Shown here: in pieces, positions 14,448 through 15,407 of the stretch
Layout: the number at the start of each line of letters is the position of its first letter
Position numbering within the stretch: the first letter of the stretch is position 1
Source of the DNA: Burkholderiales bacterium
GTDB lineage: Bacteria > Pseudomonadota > Gammaproteobacteria > Burkholderiales > Usitatibacteraceae
DNA length: 15,407 nt
NCBI GenBank assembly: GCA_025350945.1
Contig: JANXWW010000093.1
Coordinates: forward strand, 1-15,407
Direction: 5' to 3'
Made by a program: the position numbers and the translations under genes
Notes under the pieces: model-generated
Seen by the model: only the letters and a program-made list of their open reading frames with translations
Told to the model about the DNA's origin: nothing
The model's database searches: none

Positions 14448-14729
14448 ATGCCACAAGCCATTATTGGTGCCATTGTTATGCAAGTCGTTAAAGCCGTTGT
14501 CGAAAAAGTGGTTGAGACAATTTCGCAAGGCCTCAAAGATAATCAATCGCAGCCGGAGATGGAGAAAAGCGCGAAAAAGACTATGGAAGATGACGGCTAC
14601 CATGATCGCGATCAGCAATTTGACATTCTCAATCAAGCATCAGATCACGCCATGAATAATGGCAAGATGATGGAATCGGTTGTGCTCAGCGCCGCAGCAA
14701 AAGCACTGGGTGGCATGGCGCTGTCATAA
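14448..14729 (+). CDS. Small protein of unknown function (93 residues)
   Basis: I do not recognise this protein. It has a strong ribosome site (AAGGAG about 8 nt before ATG 14448) after an AT-rich upstream region, which argues for a real, well translated gene. The first 30 residues look like a helix with one hydrophobic face: Ile/Val/Ala with Lys and Glu at intervals, MPQAIIGAIVMQVVKAVVEK followed by VVETISQGL. The middle (about 31-70) is highly charged and polar with Asp, His, Gln and Asn. The end is Ala/Gly-rich (VLSAAAKALGGMALS). It has no cysteine, no typical signal peptide and no clear transmembrane span. It appears monocistronic: divergent from the GNAT gene and followed by stem-loops. 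Possible roles include a membrane-surface or self-associating helical protein, but nothing decides this. Confidence 0.7.
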   Translation: MPQAIIGAIVMQVVKAVVEKVVETISQGLKDNQSQPEMEKSAKKTMEDDGYHDRDQQFDILNQASDHAMNNGKMMESVVLSAAAKALGGMALS

Positions 14730-14740
14730 TTGCAGCTGGC

Positions 14741-14759
14741 CCTGGGTTACCACCAGGGA
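14741..14759 (+). other. Small hairpin after the 93-residue gene
   Basis: CCCTGG (14741-14746) and CCAGGG (14754-14759) form a 6-bp GC-rich stem with a 7-nt loop, 11 bp after the stop codon. No T-run follows directly, so alone it is a poor terminator; it may stabilise the mRNA 3' end together with the next structure. Confidence 0.5.
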
Positions 14760-14760
14760 T

Positions 14761-14850
14761 AAGCCCTTTATTTACAAGCGTCTTCGAGCATAGTTTCTGC
14801 TCCTGTTCGGATGTCGTAATCGAAAGATCGTTGTGAATAAAGGGCTTTTT
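14761..14850 (+). terminator. Long-range stem-loop with T-run (terminator or small RNA)
   Basis: AAGCCCTTTATT (14761-14772) pairs perfectly with AATAAAGGGCTT (14836-14847). The pairing extends inward to 17 bp through one U-G wobble (ACAA against TTGTG), and TTTTT follows, as in an intrinsic terminator. The loop of about 53 nt is unusually large and holds a further hairpin, GAGCA/TGCTC (about 14787-14803). A simple terminator has no need for such a loop, so this may be the 3' end of a structured small RNA or a structured 3' UTR of the gene at 14448. Confidence 0.6.
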
Positions 14851-15200
14851 AATTTAAGTGGGTCTTAAAAAAACAAAAAATGACGACCCCGCGGCGTGAA
14901 GATGTCGCGCTATGCAGCGCTGCCTATCGCCATGCCGCAACGCGGTAAAAGGTAACCGTGATGGTTTGTCTAAAATCAACAGCCATTTTCGCCCGGTGGC
15001 GCTCAACCCATCCGGCACCTGCAGCAGCGAAATTTTTCGCCATTTGCCGACATACGCTCGCATTTACTCGTCTAAAATCGTGATATCAGAGCTGAAAAAT
15101 TTGCATCCATCCCCCAATCAAGGGATAGCCAATACCCCGCTCTAACGCTCTACAATGTGGTTCATACCAAAAATAAAATTCCTGAGAGAGAAATATTGCC
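14851..15200. other. Intergenic region upstream of the response regulator gene
   Basis: About 350 bp with no convincing gene. The open frames here (for example 14912-15145, plus) have no ribosome site and unprotein-like composition. A possible -10 element TACAAT lies at 15151-15156, 45 bp before the response regulator ATG, without a good -35 hexamer. That would fit an activator-dependent promoter, and the G/C-rich motif pair AGGGA (15121-15125) and AATACCC (15131-15137) lies in the right place for an activator. Confidence 0.45.
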
Positions 15201-15407
15201 ATGCCGCGCGTATTGATTGTTGAAGATGATGTCGCGTTTCGCAAACGCTACGCAGCCATTTTATCGACCGACTCAAGCTTTGAAGTTGTGGCCAGCGTTG
15301 GCACCGGCAATGAAGGCCTGGCCATGCTGGCCGTGAAGAAGCCGGACGTGGTGCTGGTAGATCTGGGCTTGCCCGATATTTCCGGCATTGAAATCATACG
15401 CCGCGCC
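15201..15407 (+). CDS. Response regulator, receiver domain, cut by right window edge
   Basis: The first 69 residues of a two-component response regulator. MPRVLIVEDDVAFRKRY gives the acidic pocket (Glu8, Asp9, Asp10), and VVLVDLGLPDISGIEIIRR carries the phospho-acceptor Asp54 followed by the LPDxxG loop. This opening resembles NarL/FixJ-type regulators, but the output domain is outside the window, so the subclass is not settled. GAGAGAG lies upstream of the ATG. The partner histidine kinase is not in the window. Confidence 0.9.
   Translation, partial: MPRVLIVEDDVAFRKRYAAILSTDSSFEVVASVGTGNEGLAMLAVKKPDVVLVDLGLPDISGIEIIRRA

Noticed and set aside
14912..15145. 77-residue open frame before the response regulator
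   Set aside because: No ribosome site, no recognisable motif, and it ends within the probable response-regulator promoter.

Overview
The window looks like a chromosomal segment of a betaproteobacterium, most likely in the order Burkholderiales. Two things suggest this: the gene order soluble lytic transglycosylase / NDUFA9-like epimerase / (GST) / cca, and two separate Bug/TctC-type solute-binding proteins, a family strongly expanded in that order. The assignment is inferred from protein content, with no rRNA or other marker present. I see no insertion sequence, phage, CRISPR or tRNA.

Left part (1-5443), organic acid module. A 3'-truncated oxalyl-CoA decarboxylase gene (oxc) runs off the left edge on the minus strand. 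It is divergent from a Crp/Fnr-family regulator gene across about 450 bp of non-coding DNA. That DNA carries a cluster of near-identical repeats (1190-1256) and a nested palindrome whose core resembles an FNR box (1389-1437). A minus-strand tripartite tricarboxylate transporter operon follows, transcribed tctC (binding protein), tctB (small membrane subunit), tctA (large permease). A stem-loop terminator lies between tctC and tctB. A plausible reading is regulated uptake and CoA-dependent breakdown of oxalate or a related acid, but the transporter substrate cannot be read from sequence.

Middle part (5560-13608), membrane and housekeeping genes. A TerC-family membrane protein gene (minus) is divergent from a plus-strand run: soluble lytic transglycosylase, NDUFA9-like NAD(P)-binding protein, glutathione S-transferase, CCA tRNA nucleotidyltransferase, quinone oxidoreductase and a second Bug-type binding protein. 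Gaps are short and cca/qor overlap by ATGA. The run ends at a strong bidirectional terminator shared with a convergent GNAT acetyltransferase gene. The CCA enzyme keeps its nucleotidyltransferase core, but its C-terminal HD phosphohydrolase domain appears to have lost its metal-binding signature.

Right part (14195-15407), regulatory and unknown. An AT-rich region with a palindrome precedes a well-expressed-looking 93-residue protein of unknown function. A small hairpin and a long-range 17-bp stem ending in a T-run follow it. About 350 bp of apparently non-coding DNA then leads to a response regulator gene cut by the right edge.
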